Assembly (NCBI RefSeq): GCF_963576675.1
Contig: NC_088916.1
Location: 50,779,001 to 50,843,000 of the forward strand
Source of the DNA: Euphorbia lathyris
Taxonomy: Eukaryota > Streptophyta > Magnoliopsida > Malpighiales > Euphorbiaceae
Reading direction: 5' to 3'
DNA: 64,000 nt
Position 1 is the stretch's first letter. Each line of letters opens with the position of its first letter. Positions 52,775 through 63,378 of this stretch are shown here, in pieces. The notes under the pieces were generated by a model that was not told where the DNA came from, did not search any database, and was given only the letters and a program-made list of their open reading frames with translations. A program made the position numbers and the translations under genes.

Positions 52775-53203
52775 GGATTAATTTCAAATAAATTACTTGG
52801 TTTCAAATTTTTTGTAGACCGATATATGTAGTTGGCAAAAATTTTATTTTTTAAAATTTGGCTGATAATGACCTCAAAATGAAAATTTTCAAGAATTAAA
52901 TAATATTTTAAACAATTTTAATTCTTCAACTTGTTAGGTTTGAGTTCATTTAGATGTTTTTTTATGAGAGAGAATGTTAATGTTTAGAGAGAGAACACTC
53001 AACAATTAATGATTTTGAAAAATAAAAAAAATGTGGTTTTCTATGATACTAAACAACATTAATTCTTGAAATTTTTTATTTTGAGGTCGTTATCTGTCAA
53101 ATTTGACAAAATAATTTTTTTACCAACTATAGATACCGATTTGCAAAAAAAAAATGAAACCACGAAGATTTTATTTAAAATTAACATTTTTTTATGTAAT
53201 CCT
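52775..53203. mobile_element. Inverted-repeat MITE left of Gypsy C
   Basis: Arms of about 125 bp pair: GGATTAATTTCAAATAAATT, TGGTTTCAAATTTTTTG, GTAGTTGGCAAAAA and TGACCTCAAAATGAAAA on the left match the inverted right arm. The middle has two GAGAGAGAA(T/C) motifs. No coding sequence. The exact ends and target duplication are not settled. Confidence 0.6.
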
Positions 53204-53270
53204 AAACTCTATCTAATGTGATTCGAGTTAACCCCAATTTTAATAAATCTATATGATCATGTAAAAAAAT

Positions 53271-53779
53271 TGATGACTTGTGGAGAAATTCCGATCAGCT
53301 TCCGTCTCTGTGGGGGCGTCGTTGGGTTCGACGGGGGGAAGCTCCGATGCCAAAGTCAGTAAGGAAGAACAAGAGAGCAAACTGAATTGACAAAGGGTAA
53401 GTGAATGTGTACCTTGATAGCCTGAGACGTAGGCTATATATAGTCATGAAGTTGTAACTTTCAGTAACTAGAAAGTCTCCATTAATGTCCCATTAATGGC
53501 GGTTACAGGTTACCCTTAAGTCGGCGGTTAGCTAATTGATAGCTCATTAATGGTCTTTATTGCCGGATCGGCCCAGCCGTTCTAATGGTGGATTGAGAGC
53601 TTATGGAGATTCGCCTCACAGGTTCGCCCGCGGGTCTCTCTTAGTGAGTCTTAGGTGATCCGCCCGTTGGATCTCTTTACTTCGATACGCCGCGGAATTC
53701 CCGTATCAGGCGACCAACACGTGGCGTTCTTTAGGCGAATATCCCTTTTGATCCTTGGGATAATATCACAATGTTATCA
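53271..53779 (-). mobile_element. Gypsy C 3' LTR
   Basis: 509 bp, plus-strand ends TGATGACTTGTGG and AATGTTATCA. On the element strand it is preceded by the polypurine tract. Plus-strand GGCTATATATAGTCATG at about 53432 reads on the minus strand as a TATATATAG promoter box. Confidence 0.95.
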
Positions 53780-53797
53780 GAAGCCCCCCCAAAATTT
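53780..53797 (-). promoter_or_regulatory. Gypsy C polypurine tract
   Basis: On the element strand AAATTTTGGGGGGGCTTC, directly before the 3' LTR. Confidence 0.8.
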
Positions 53798-54081
53798 CCT
53801 TAAAGTCCTTTAGGTCTTTTGAGCTTCTTTGCGCGCCGTCATGATTACTTGCATTAATGAGCACTCTGTTTGATGCCAATCATGGAGTGACATGTGTAGC
53901 AGGCGCACTGCCCGAAGAGAGAGAAGACGCCTTCTTCATTCTTTCTTTTCTCTTTCTTCCCCATTCGTTCTTCCTCTCCATTTTTCTTTGCGTCTTCTTT
54001 GCAGAGCTTTCTTCGGAGTTTTAAGAATCCTTGAAGCTGTATTTTCATGTAAGTTCATCTTCTTCATTCTATTTTTTCTGA

Positions 54082-56334
54082 ATGTTTAGGAGCTCTTCTT
54101 CATCCTCCGAATCAACCTCTGAACTTTTTAATTTGACTTCTTCCTCTAAGATTGTATTTAGTTGGACTACTTCGTCATCGGAAAATTCCTTTTCCTCGGA
54201 AGGTACGGTCAGCTCCGATTTAGCTGAGTTACACAACTCGGTGTGTAATCGTGATCAAACTCGTCTAGGCAGGAGTCAAAACCTTTCCACTCCGATCTCC
54301 GGTACTGCTCCGGTCGTAGTTCTTAGGCGTTTTTCTGGGATGATGGCCTCTTCTTCTGCCCTACCTAGGAAAAAAAAACCTCGAGCGGAGTCCACTCCGT
54401 CTCGTATGAGTGCCGCAGATCTAGCGGATCTGGCGAGTCGCTTTCCATGGATAAATAATTATGAGACTCAGTTGGCGGCGGCTCACCAACGACCCTCCTG
54501 TCCGCCAAGCGGATTCTTGTCGGTGTACTGTAGTCATGTGGAGAGAGGGTTCCGGCTTCCTCTTCCAAAGATGATGGCGGACATCCTTTCTTACTTTGAT
54601 ATCACTGTCAGCCAATTACATCCTAATGGCTGGTTAGACATAGCTTTAGACTGCTATCTGGCCTCGAACTTAGGAGTAGTGTACACTCCCCGTATCTTCA
54701 GAGCTTTTCATAAACCGTCGAAGCGAAAGTCTGAGTCTTTCCTTACTTTTGCAAAATTTGGAGTGTATTCGCCGTTTAGTGGCAAAATGTCCAACATCCA
54801 TTGTTGGGACGAAAAATTCTTCTACATAAAGATAAACGAGGGCGAATCTCTAGGCTTCCCAACATTCTGGAATCCCAAACCTTTGCACATGGCGGGAGAT
54901 ATGCATATACTGACGAATAGTGATGAGGTAGTGGCGGAGCTCATGAAGAGTGTCAAGGCGGAGGCCTGGACATACGCTGATGCCTTAGATTTCATGATGA
55001 GTGACATTTCCCTGATTCACCGGGAAGGGGACAAGTTTATTTACTCGAAGATTGCCCAATTTGATCAAGGTAACGTTGTGTTTTCTTTCTTTGAACCTTG
55101 ATCGCTTTATTGTTCTCTTTGGCAGGGGTTTATCTAAGGCCAATCATGCTCTTGCAGAGAAGCGTAGGAAGTTGTTGGAGGATGAGGCTCGCAAGAAAGA
55201 TCAGGTGGCGAATCCCCAAGAGGGTGCAGGGAAACGTCTAGCTGATACAGCGGCCGATCCGCCTCTAAAAAGGAGGAAGCCCGCAGCTTCTGGCGGTCCA
55301 AAGTTTATGGCGGATGCCATGAAATCCTCCATGCCCGTGGTGGAGATGGAACAAGTAGGCTGTCTTTGTCTTTTATCTGTTTGCTTGGTTTGGAATCTAA
55401 GTTTTGATCCTTACATCTTTGTGCAGATGGCGAAGCCTGACCTAGGCGGATACTGGTACGCCAAGTATGGTGTCTAGGGATCCTTGGAGAATGAGTCTGT
55501 TATCAATGGCCTAGACGAGGCTCTAGGTCAGTTGGGTGAGGTACAAAGGAATCAGAACCAGATTCTAGGATCAACCCATGCTCAAAGGGGAAAGACTGAG
55601 CTTCTTACGGTAAGTTCCCTTGCTAGAAAGGATCTCTTTTTAGAAAAAGATGTACCTTTGTTCTTTCATTTTGACAAAACTGTTTGCCTTTGACAGATGT
55701 ACACTCGCATACGCGCCATGGAAGCTGAGCTCCTTCAAGGTGTGGCGGACAAGGCTACCATAGAAAGGTTGGAGAAAGAAATCGCTGATGCTAACGCAAA
55801 TGTCGCATCCGCCGCGTCCGCCATTGCCCTCAAGGATGCCGAGATTAAAAAGCTAAAAGAGAAGATTGAGGCAGATGCCAAAGAGCATGAAAACGCTCTA
55901 GGAGAAGCAGAGTATATGGCTGGAGAACAAGCTTTCTTTTACGGCGAACTGATCATGGCGTACTTCGAGCTGGCGTATCCCGAGATCGATTTCCAGATCC
56001 GCAGTTCGCCGTTCCGGACCCAAATGATGTTCTCAAATTTAACAAAATCCCGGACATCAAGGACTACCTCCGTGACTATGTTCGGAAATGGATGAAGGGA
56101 CCCGTCGAAGAAAGCAAACCTTCCACCAATGTCAAGCTAGTGGACCTCGAGGAAGTACCTCCAAAGGCGGGTGAGGAGCTGATAACCGATGTCACCCTTC
56201 TTTCTGAGGGTACACCTTTTGTAGAAAAGGAAGTCTCCTTGGTGGGCGTATCTGGAGCTGTTGAGAAGGAAGCTTCCCAAGCAGGTGCCTCAGGCGAGAA
56301 AAATGTTAAGGAGAATGCTCCTGTTAATGTTTAG
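54082..56334 (+). pseudogene. Antisense, intron-containing gene of Gypsy C (PF04195-like + coiled coil)
   Basis: Runs opposite to gag-pol between integrase and the 3' LTR. Exon 1 (54082 to about 55069) has a Ser-rich start (MFRSSSSSSESTSE) and a domain with GFLSVYCSHVERGFRLPLPK, DILSYFDITVSQLHPNGW and LGVVYTPRIFRAFHK, resembling the 'putative gypsy-type transposon' family. Exons at about 55126-55355, 55427-55609 and 55697-56334 are bounded by GT-AG sites. They encode basic (PPLKRRKPAA), helical and coiled-coil parts (RLEKEIADANANVASAA, KLKEKIEADAKEHENALGEA). Damage: exon 1 and 2 do not join in phase, TAG at 55475-55477, and a frameshift near 55985. A pyrimidine-rich leader (53920-54010) precedes it. 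Function unknown; such genes recur in Tat-type elements. Confidence 0.8.
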
Positions 56335-56950
56335 TTTTGTAGTTTGTAAAACTTAAGTACAATTTTTTAATCCTTATGGTTGCTATTTATTTTACCTTTA
56401 CGTTTACGTAAGTAAATATATAAGCTTTTTAGGAGTTATTTTGGAGTAGGTGGCCAGCCATACTCCATTGTGCGAACCTTTGTGAAGGTTTGAAGCTGTT
56501 TTATTCCTTTAGAGGAAGTAAAGCTGCCTTTAGGGATCAACTTGCTACCTATCTTTGAGGTGAAGTGATCTGCCTTTAGGACTTGTGAACCCCTCTTTGG
56601 GAAGGGTGCAAGAGAGTGTAAAGACCTTGCGTCCAAGGAATGTTTTAACTCTATCTCGAATGGTGATCATCTACAGATGGATCCGCCCATAAGATAGCAG
56701 TACTTTTTAATGTGGGAAGCGTTGCCCCCCTTCTTTTTGAGTTTTGAGACTGGAATATTTATATTTGCTGCAAGAAAATACTTAAAAAGAATATGGACAA
56801 TAGAACAATTGCTTTTTATTGATAGAAGATACGCTTTATTACAGCAAGCGAGTCTCATATGTGAGCATCATTAAAACCTTTAATAATAAAAACCTCAAGG
56901 GAAAAAAGCTTATTAAAGGAAAAAGAGTACTCAAGACCTTTGTTGACATT

Positions 56951-58423
56951 CTATTTTCTGGCGAAGTATTTGCGAAGATTTTGGAGATTCCAAGTGCGCG
57001 GCAATGTATTTCCTTCCATGTCTTGAATCTTAAATGTGGCGAACCCAATTTTGTCCACTATTCGATATGGACCTGTCCAGGTGAGCCCTAGCTTGCCCTT
57101 CCCTTCTCTAGATTGGATTTTGTCGGCCTTACGTAGCACGAGATCTCCCACATTCAGGTCTACAAGTTTGGCGTTTTTGTCATGATAAGCCGCGATCCGC
57201 TGCTTGTATGCCGCCATACGTACATATGCCTTGTCTCTCCTATCCTCCACTTGATCAAGACCTTCTCTCAATCTCTGACTGTTTTCATCCTCGCAATAGA
57301 ATGCAACTCTGTCACTCGGAACCAATATCTCGACTGGGATTACAGCCTCCACGCCATGAGAAAGGGCGAATGGGGTTTCGCCTGTGGCCGTGCGAGGAGT
57401 AGTACGGTACGCCCATAAGATGCTTGTTAATTGATCTGCCCATTTCTTATCATACTCACCCAGTCTTTTCTTTATTCCTTTGACGATTGTCCGATTCGTG
57501 ACTTCGGTCATACCGTTGGATTGTGGGTAGTATACGGAGGCGAATCTGTTTAGAATGCCCAATTTTTCACAGAATGCTTTGAACTCACCACAGTTGAACT
57601 GCGTTCCATTATCAGTGATGATCGTGTGTGGAACTCCGTATCTTCCCACAATATTATCTTTGACGAACTCAACCATTCGTTCAACATTGATGGAGGAGAC
57701 AGCTTCAGCCTCTACCCATTTAGTGAAATGGTCTACTGCCACTACCACGTACTTCCTTTGTCTACGAGTAGGAGGAAATGGTCCAATGATGTCAATTCCC
57801 CAGAGGGCAAAGGGTCGACCTTCAATGATAGGCCTCTGGAGATGTTTGGCAGTATGAGATTCATTCGCATGAATCTGACAACTATGGCAAGATTCCACCA
57901 GTTTCTGTGCATCAAGTTCTACTGTGGGCCAATAAAATCCTGCCAGCCTGGATTTTTTTAGGATGGAGGCAGATGCCTCATGGGCTCCACATATTCCCTC
58001 GTGCAGCTCCTTGAGAACCTGTTGTCCCTCTTCTGGCAAAATGCATTTTAACCAAGGGTGGCTAAAAGATTTTCTGTAAAGGCAATCATTTATCATGGAG
58101 AAATAAGCCGCTTTCCTAACTATCCGCCGAGCTTCCTCCTTGTCCGTAGGTAGTGCTCCATCTAACAGATACTGGCGAATAGTCGACCTCCAATCACCTT
58201 CTACTGTCGTGAGTAGGGATACTTCCTCTGAGGCAAAGGCCGGGGCTGCTTTAACTTCGAACGGACATTGTGGATCCGCCCAGTTCTCCTTGCTGGAAGC
58301 CATTTTAGCTAGATGATCCGCTTCTGTGTTTGATCCGCGTGGTACATGGATCAACTCCCACTTAGTTTCTATGGCTTTAAGGTGATCCAGCAATTTTTGA
58401 ACTTCAGCAACGTATTTGGCCAA
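56951..58423 (-). CDS. Gypsy C second-RNase-H end and integrase (open, about 490 codons)
   Basis: Starts in the last part of the second RNase H (HVPRGSNTEADHLAK). It continues with an intact integrase: HEGICGAHEASASILKK and CHSCQIH (zinc site), WGIDIIGPFPP, IITDNGTQFNCGEFKAFCEK, YYPQSNGMTEVTNRT (D, D, E) and the tail GKLGLTWTGPYRIVDKIGF. About 95% identical to the Gypsy B frame by eye. The frame opens after a 37 bp deletion (repeat CATC on both sides) that removed part of the second RNase H and shifted the frame near 58425. Confidence 0.9.
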   Translation of the reverse strand: MAKYVAEVQKLLDHLKAIETKWELIHVPRGSNTEADHLAKMASSKENWADPQCPFEVKAAPAFASEEVSLLTTVEGDWRSTIRQYLLDGALPTDKEEARRIVRKAAYFSMINDCLYRKSFSHPWLKCILPEEGQQVLKELHEGICGAHEASASILKKSRLAGFYWPTVELDAQKLVESCHSCQIHANESHTAKHLQRPIIEGRPFALWGIDIIGPFPPTRRQRKYVVVAVDHFTKWVEAEAVSSINVERMVEFVKDNIVGRYGVPHTIITDNGTQFNCGEFKAFCEKLGILNRFASVYYPQSNGMTEVTNRTIVKGIKKRLGEYDKKWADQLTSILWAYRTTPRTATGETPFALSHGVEAVIPVEILVPSDRVAFYCEDENSQRLREGLDQVEDRRDKAYVRMAAYKQRIAAYHDKNAKLVDLNVGDLVLRKADKIQSREGKGKLGLTWTGPYRIVDKIGFATFKIQDMEGNTLPRTWNLQNLRKYFARK

Positions 58424-59111
58424 AACGTCATCAACTTGGAGTCACTATAGATCACGATCCGCTCGGGAGTGATTTCTTTCAGCAGACGCAGTCCCAATAT
58501 TACGGCCTCGTACTCCGCTGCATTGTTGGTTGCAATAAAATCCAATCTTGCTGCGTATCTGCTGAGGAGGCTCCATCTGTGTACATCGTCCATTCTTCGA
58601 CTTGAGATTTAGGGAGATTCACCCCTTCTTCAGTGAATTCATTCACAAAGTCTGACAAGACTTGACTCTTTAAGGTTGACCTGCTCTCGTATCGTACATC
58701 AAATTCTCCAAGGCGGATTGCCCACTCGATCAACCTCCCTGAAGTCTCTGGCTTTTGTAATACCTTCCTCATTGGTATATTTGTTCGGACTATAACAGTA
58801 TGAGCCTGGAAGTAAGGCCTAAGGCGGATTGCTGTGGTGACAACAGCCAAAGCCATTTTATCAAGTTTGGAATATCTGGTTTCAGCATCCTTTAATACTT
58901 TGCTCATGTAATAAATTGGATACTGTTGGCCATCCACTTCCCTTATCATGACCGTGCAAATAGCTTTATCTGTAACCGAGACATACATGTAGAGATTCTC
59001 ACCTTTCAGGGGTCGGCTCATCATGGGCGGTTCTGTGAGAAACCGTTTGATTCCCTCAAAAGCTTTTTCGCAATCCTCATTCCACTCAAATGTCTTTTGC
59101 TTCTTGATCAC
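58424..59111 (-). pseudogene. Gypsy C RNase H, with two deletions
   Basis: Retroviral-type RNase H is intact (FEWNEDCEKAF to IVRTNIPMRKVL). In the second RNase H about 57 bp between MYTDGASSA and YAARLDF are gone compared with Gypsy B, and a 37 bp loss follows at about 58430. The frame changes at each. The right end joins directly to the protease-side sequence because the reverse transcriptase is missing. Confidence 0.85.
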
Positions 59112-60913
59112 CTCATAAAAGGGCTAACATCTGGACTAATCCCAGGGAGGATCTCATCCTTCCAGGCAAAGACATCTTCTGCTTCATGGAGAACCTTGGT
59201 GATTGCTTCCTTAATTTCTCCCTTGAGCCCTTTCGCCATCCGTACCTGCTTTTCATCCGCCATGAGGTACATTTCTGTTTCACCTAAGGCCATTGTGACG
59301 AGTTCTTCTTCGTCTTCTTCCTTTGACTGGGGTCGAATCATTAGCGATGCTGAATATATCTCCCGAGCCACCTTTTGACTTCCTCTGATCATTACACCTC
59401 CCTTGGCCGTGGGGATGTAAAGAGTTAAGTGGCGTATGGAGATAATGGCCGCCGCTTCGGAGATAAAGGGTGGCCCAAGGATAATATTATAGGCCAACTG
59501 GCCATCCAAGATAGAGAATTCCAGATCGCCTTTCCAGACTTGTTCTTCATCTGTTAACTCACAATCTAATGTTACCTGGCCTTTTGTACGAATGGTGTGT
59601 CCTGTCACTCCCAGGATGTCCATTACGGTGGTTTCCACCTGGATTGGGTCTACCATTAGTTTGGCAAATGCTCCCCTTGTGATGACATTGCACGAACTCC
59701 CAGTATCGATCATCACTCTTTTAATCTCCCAGCCTTCCACCATCATAGTAATGACCAAGGCATCCGCATGAGGAGAGATCTCTGGGCCAACATCTGCAAA
59801 AGGGCGATTAAGTGATGCCCTGTCAAGAGCGGTGGTCTTTGCCTTTTTCAGTACAGGTTGGTACCTAGGTCCGCCTGCTATGACATTGATGGTCCCTTTT
59901 CCTTTCTTCTTCGGGTCATCTCTGGATCTATCACCATCTCCCTTCTTGCCATCATTTTGGACGAACCGATCCAACTTGCCTCTCTCGATGAGACGTTCTA
60001 TTTCTCTGGCTAACTCCCAACATGCGTCTGTGTCATGGCCATTTTTCCTGTGGTATTTGCAATAATTTTTGGGATTTTTACCAGTGTTGGTGTACTCCCC
60101 CCCTTTTGGTTCGGGGTATGAAATGCTCCGTTTATACTGACTGTTCTCGATCCACATGAGCACTTCACTTTTAGAGGCATTGAGTGGCGTAAATGATGAA
60201 ACAAATGCTGATTTGTTCTTAGAGCCTCTTCGCCGACCTCTAGAGGATGAATCCTGGTACTTATCTTTCTCCCTCTCCTGGCGGCGAGATTCGCCTTTAT
60301 CCTTTTTGAGCGGAGAAACTGATTCTCGGCGGATATCGTCCACCTCCATGAAGTCCTTGCAGCGTTCCATCAATTCGGCCATGCTGCTGGGCTTCTTTCG
60401 AATTAGATCCTCCTGCAAACTCTTACATGTTGTGTTCTTTACCAGAGATTCCACTGCCATGGAGATATCCACATCAACAATTTGTATACACAATTTGTTA
60501 AAATTGTTTACATACTCTCGAAGGGATTCGTTCGCCTTCTGTTTTAATTCAAAAAGCTTCTGTGACTTGACCACTGGAGGGATACATCCGGCGAATTTAG
60601 CACAAAACTCTTTGCTTAGTTGATCCCAACTGTCTATCGATCCAGGAGGTAAAGATTGGAACCAGTCATAAGCGAGACCTCCTAACGTGGTGATAAACAT
60701 CTTGCATAGCACCAGTTCCGTTGCACGGTTAAAGCGAAGCAGTATTCGATATTTTCTGGCGTGGGCCTCTGGGTTGTCAGCACTCGTGTATATTGGGAGA
60801 TTAGGTATTTTAAAATGCCTATCCGTTTCCTCCGCTTCGATCCAAGCCGTGAAGGGCGAATCCCTATTGGCGAATGGATTATGCATGGCATTCTCCTCAT
60901 TCATGCGGAGCAC
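59108..60913 (-). CDS. Gypsy C gag end, zinc knuckle and protease (about 601 codons)
   Basis: One open frame covers the gag domain (CKMFITTLGGLAYDWFQSLP, EYVNNFNKLCIQIVDVD), a zinc-knuckle-like NYCKYHRKNGHDTDACWEL, the retropepsin site (VMIDTGSSCNVIT) and the lead-in to reverse transcriptase (VFAWKDEILPGISPDV). It then ends within ten codons at the deletion junction. It shows that gag and protease share one frame in this family, with CGA and CAG where Gypsy B has stops. Confidence 0.9.
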   Translation of the reverse strand: MLRMNEENAMHNPFANRDSPFTAWIEAEETDRHFKIPNLPIYTSADNPEAHARKYRILLRFNRATELVLCKMFITTLGGLAYDWFQSLPPGSIDSWDQLSKEFCAKFAGCIPPVVKSQKLFELKQKANESLREYVNNFNKLCIQIVDVDISMAVESLVKNTTCKSLQEDLIRKKPSSMAELMERCKDFMEVDDIRRESVSPLKKDKGESRRQEREKDKYQDSSSRGRRRGSKNKSAFVSSFTPLNASKSEVLMWIENSQYKRSISYPEPKGGEYTNTGKNPKNYCKYHRKNGHDTDACWELAREIERLIERGKLDRFVQNDGKKGDGDRSRDDPKKKGKGTINVIAGGPRYQPVLKKAKTTALDRASLNRPFADVGPEISPHADALVITMMVEGWEIKRVMIDTGSSCNVITRGAFAKLMVDPIQVETTVMDILGVTGHTIRTKGQVTLDCELTDEEQVWKGDLEFSILDGQLAYNIILGPPFISEAAAIISIRHLTLYIPTAKGGVMIRGSQKVAREIYSASLMIRPQSKEEDEEELVTMALGETEMYLMADEKQVRMAKGLKGEIKEAITKVLHEAEDVFAWKDEILPGISPDVSPFMR

Positions 60914-60978
60914 CGCAGCTCGAACTCTATCATCTCCTTGATGTGGCGGTAGTGGTGGCCTATTCGAACATGGTGTCT

Positions 60979-61629
60979 CTACTGGCCTTTTGCTCTGTCT
61001 ACGTCCAGTAGATGGGGGTGATCTACCTTGCGGGAGGATCTCGGTTTCCGAGGCGAAGGTGATTCAGACCGCCTACTTTTCTCTTTTCTACGCTTTTTGT
61101 GCTTTCGCCTTTCTGATCCACCCAAGGAGAGATTCGACCGTGGCCGCCTTGGGATACTTGGTCCGCCCAGGTTTATCCCCTGGCTTGTAGACCCGCCAAT
61201 ATGAGTTTGATCGTTCCTTTGACTTCCTCCTGCGCCAGCAGGGAATAATTCCCGATTGAGCGGTCGGTCCCCAAGCGCCGCCGTGGAAGTGACTAGGGAT
61301 TCTGTATTATGAGCTTGGAGAAATGAAGAATTGAGGGCGTTTGATCCTATAGTCGCCTGGGGCCATGAAGATACCGTAGACGTGGGCATCATGCACCAGA
61401 ACGGAGGCATGATCATGAATGACCGTAGGCGATTACCCATCTCAGGGGCAAACTCCCTTTCTATTGCTTCTGCACACATGTTGATGAATGCGTCTGGTGG
61501 CACACTACCCTCGGCTTGTGTTGTGGGAGCACTTGAAACAGCGCGACCAGCACTAGTTACAGGTTGGCTTGATGGTGTTACTAATGGTGTTTTTTCCCCC
61601 GATGTGGGGTTCGACTCCCCATTTGCCAT
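60979..61629 (-). pseudogene. Gypsy C gag N-terminal part, frameshifted
   Basis: ATG at 61629 (MANGESNPTSGEKTP); same Ser/Pro/Gly-rich start and RRKHKKRRKEKSRRSES stretch as Gypsy B gag. A one-base loss at about 61024 (CTACCTTGCGG against CTACCCTTGCGG in Gypsy B) shifts the frame. A 213 bp deletion at about 60930 between copies of CTATCATC removed the poly-Gly region. Confidence 0.88.
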
Positions 61630-61674
61630 GTCCTTTTAAAGTGAACGAAAAACCCTTTATTTGATTAAGGATTT

Positions 61675-61691
61675 CCACGCTCACCGCACCA
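61675..61691 (-). promoter_or_regulatory. Gypsy C primer-binding site, tRNA-Phe
   Basis: Plus strand CCACGCTCACCGCACCA, two bases from the 5' LTR. It matches the plant tRNA-Phe 3' end (with CCA) at all 17 positions as I remember that tRNA. Confidence 0.8.
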
Positions 61692-61693
61692 AT

Positions 61694-62202
61694 TGATGAC
61701 TTGTGGAGAAATTCTGATCAGCTTCCATCCCTGTGGGGGCGTCGTTGGGTTCGACGGGGGGAAGCTCTGATGCCAAAGTCAGTAAGGAAGAACAAGAGAG
61801 CAAACTGAATTGACAAAGGGTAAGTGAATGTGTACATTGATAGCCTGAGACGTAGGCTATATATAGTCATGAGGTTGTAACCTTCAGTAACTAGAAAGTC
61901 TCCATTAATGTCCCATTAATGGCGGTTACAGGTTACCCTTAAGTCGGCGGTTAGCTAATTGATAGCTCATTAATGGTCTTTATTGCCGGATCGGCCCAGC
62001 CGTTCTAATGGCGGATTGAGAGCTTATGGAGATTCGCCTCACAGGTTCGCCCGAGGGTCTCTCGTGGTGAGTCCTAGGTGATCCGCCCGTTGGATCTCTT
62101 TACTTCGATACGCCGCGGAATTCCCGTATCAGGCGACCAACACGTGGCGTTCTTTAGGCGAATATCCCTTTTGATTCTTGGGATAATATCACAATGTTAT
62201 CA
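61694..62202 (-). mobile_element. Gypsy C 5' LTR
   Basis: 509 bp, same length as the 3' LTR. The promoter box TATATATAG (minus strand, about 61855) is kept. Confidence 0.95.
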
Positions 62203-62207
62203 AAAAT

Positions 62208-62557
62208 ACATTTTATGCGATTTAGGCATTGAACAAGTTTACTTTTTTAGAAAAAATTACATATAATAACTTTTTTATAATAAATATCTACAAAAATACA
62301 CCAAAAACTTTCGTTTCTATTTCTAAGTTATTTAATTGTAAAAATCTTTCATAAACAACTAATTCATATAACTATTTATATAGCTTTTAATTATACGAGA
62401 GATTGAAAATTCAAGTATAATTGAAACTAAATATTACACTTTTATAAACCATAAAAAAATTATCAGCAAAAAAAAAAACTCATATAACTTTTTTTTTAAG
62501 ACAAACTCATATAACTTTTAATAAACATTTATAAAGATATACCAACTTTATATACAG
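62208..62557. other. AT-rich spacer
   Basis: No gene or clear repeat, apart from A/T runs and a short direct repeat of ACTCATATAACTTTT at about 62480 and 62504. Confidence 0.5.
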
Positions 62558-63050
62558 ATAATTAGCACAGGTGGTCACAAAAGTTTGGACAATGTCGGTC
62601 ACAAAAATTTAATTTATCTTAATAAAATCATTTAAGTTTGTTTTTGTCCCAATAAAATCACTTTGAACCTTTTTCGATCATTTTTCTGCCCAAGTTGCTT
62701 ACGTGACATTTAATCAAATGTATCAACACCATGTCATAATAATAATAAAAAAAATTCAACCACAAATTAACCTAAGTAAATAAGGCTTGTCAATTAAAAT
62801 TTTAACTACAAATTAATGCACGTGGCATATTGATTGACAATTAAAATGTGTAGTTACATTTTTTTAATATGTCACGTGGCGCTGACGGGATGTTGAGATG
62901 CCACGTCAGCAATTTCGATAAAAAAATGATTAAAAAACATTCAAAGAGACTTTATTGGTACAAAAACAAATTTAAATGATTTTATTGAGACAAACTAATT
63001 TTTTTATTATTAAAACTTTAGTGATGGCTAATACTAACTAGCCTTACATA
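62558..63050. mobile_element. Inverted-repeat MITE
   Basis: Arms of about 120 bp pair: CAATAAAATCA(C/T)TT, AAGTTTGTTTTTGTCCCAAT and TTTTTCGATCATTTTT on the left match inverted TTTCGATAAAAAAATGATT, TTGGTACAAAAACAAATTT and AATGATTTTATTGAGAC on the right. Non-coding; class unresolved. The stretch 63051-63378 beyond it is AT-rich spacer without a gene. Confidence 0.5.
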
Positions 63051-63378
63051 TTATGGAGAAGAAAATAAAAAAGAATGCATAAATAAATACAATAATATGA
63101 TATTGAAGACATGGAATTAATGTATGTTTGGAAGTAGTGTATGCGATGTCAAACTCATTTTTTTTTAAAGTTTTTATTTATTTATATTTTATTTTTCAAT
63201 AATTATAAAAACATATTACTATTATTAATTAATTTAAATGAACTCTTTATTTTTTATTTTGATAACACTTTTGAATTGATAAAAAAAAGATAACACTTTT
63301 GAATTCATTTTTAATATGTCTATCCCATTTAAAAAAAAAAGTAGATATTTAATATTCATTTTTATTATGTCTTTACTG

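Larger units (their letters stand above)
53271..62202 (-). mobile_element. Gypsy C: two-LTR Tat-type element lacking RT (TSD AAAAT)
   Basis: 8932 bp on the minus strand, LTRs of 509 bp at both ends, perfect target duplications AAAAT (53266-53270 and 62203-62207), tRNA-Phe primer site and polypurine tract. gag, protease, RNase H and integrase are recognisable, but reverse transcriptase is deleted (junction at about 59127). An antisense gene with introns occupies 54082-56334. I count about 13 LTR differences (about 2.5%). Without RT the copy cannot move by itself. Confidence 0.95.

Noticed and set aside
61675..61691. tRNA-Phe gene fragment
   Set aside because: Only the last 17 bases match, the CCA is included, and it sits next to the LTR; this is a primer-binding site, not a tRNA gene.
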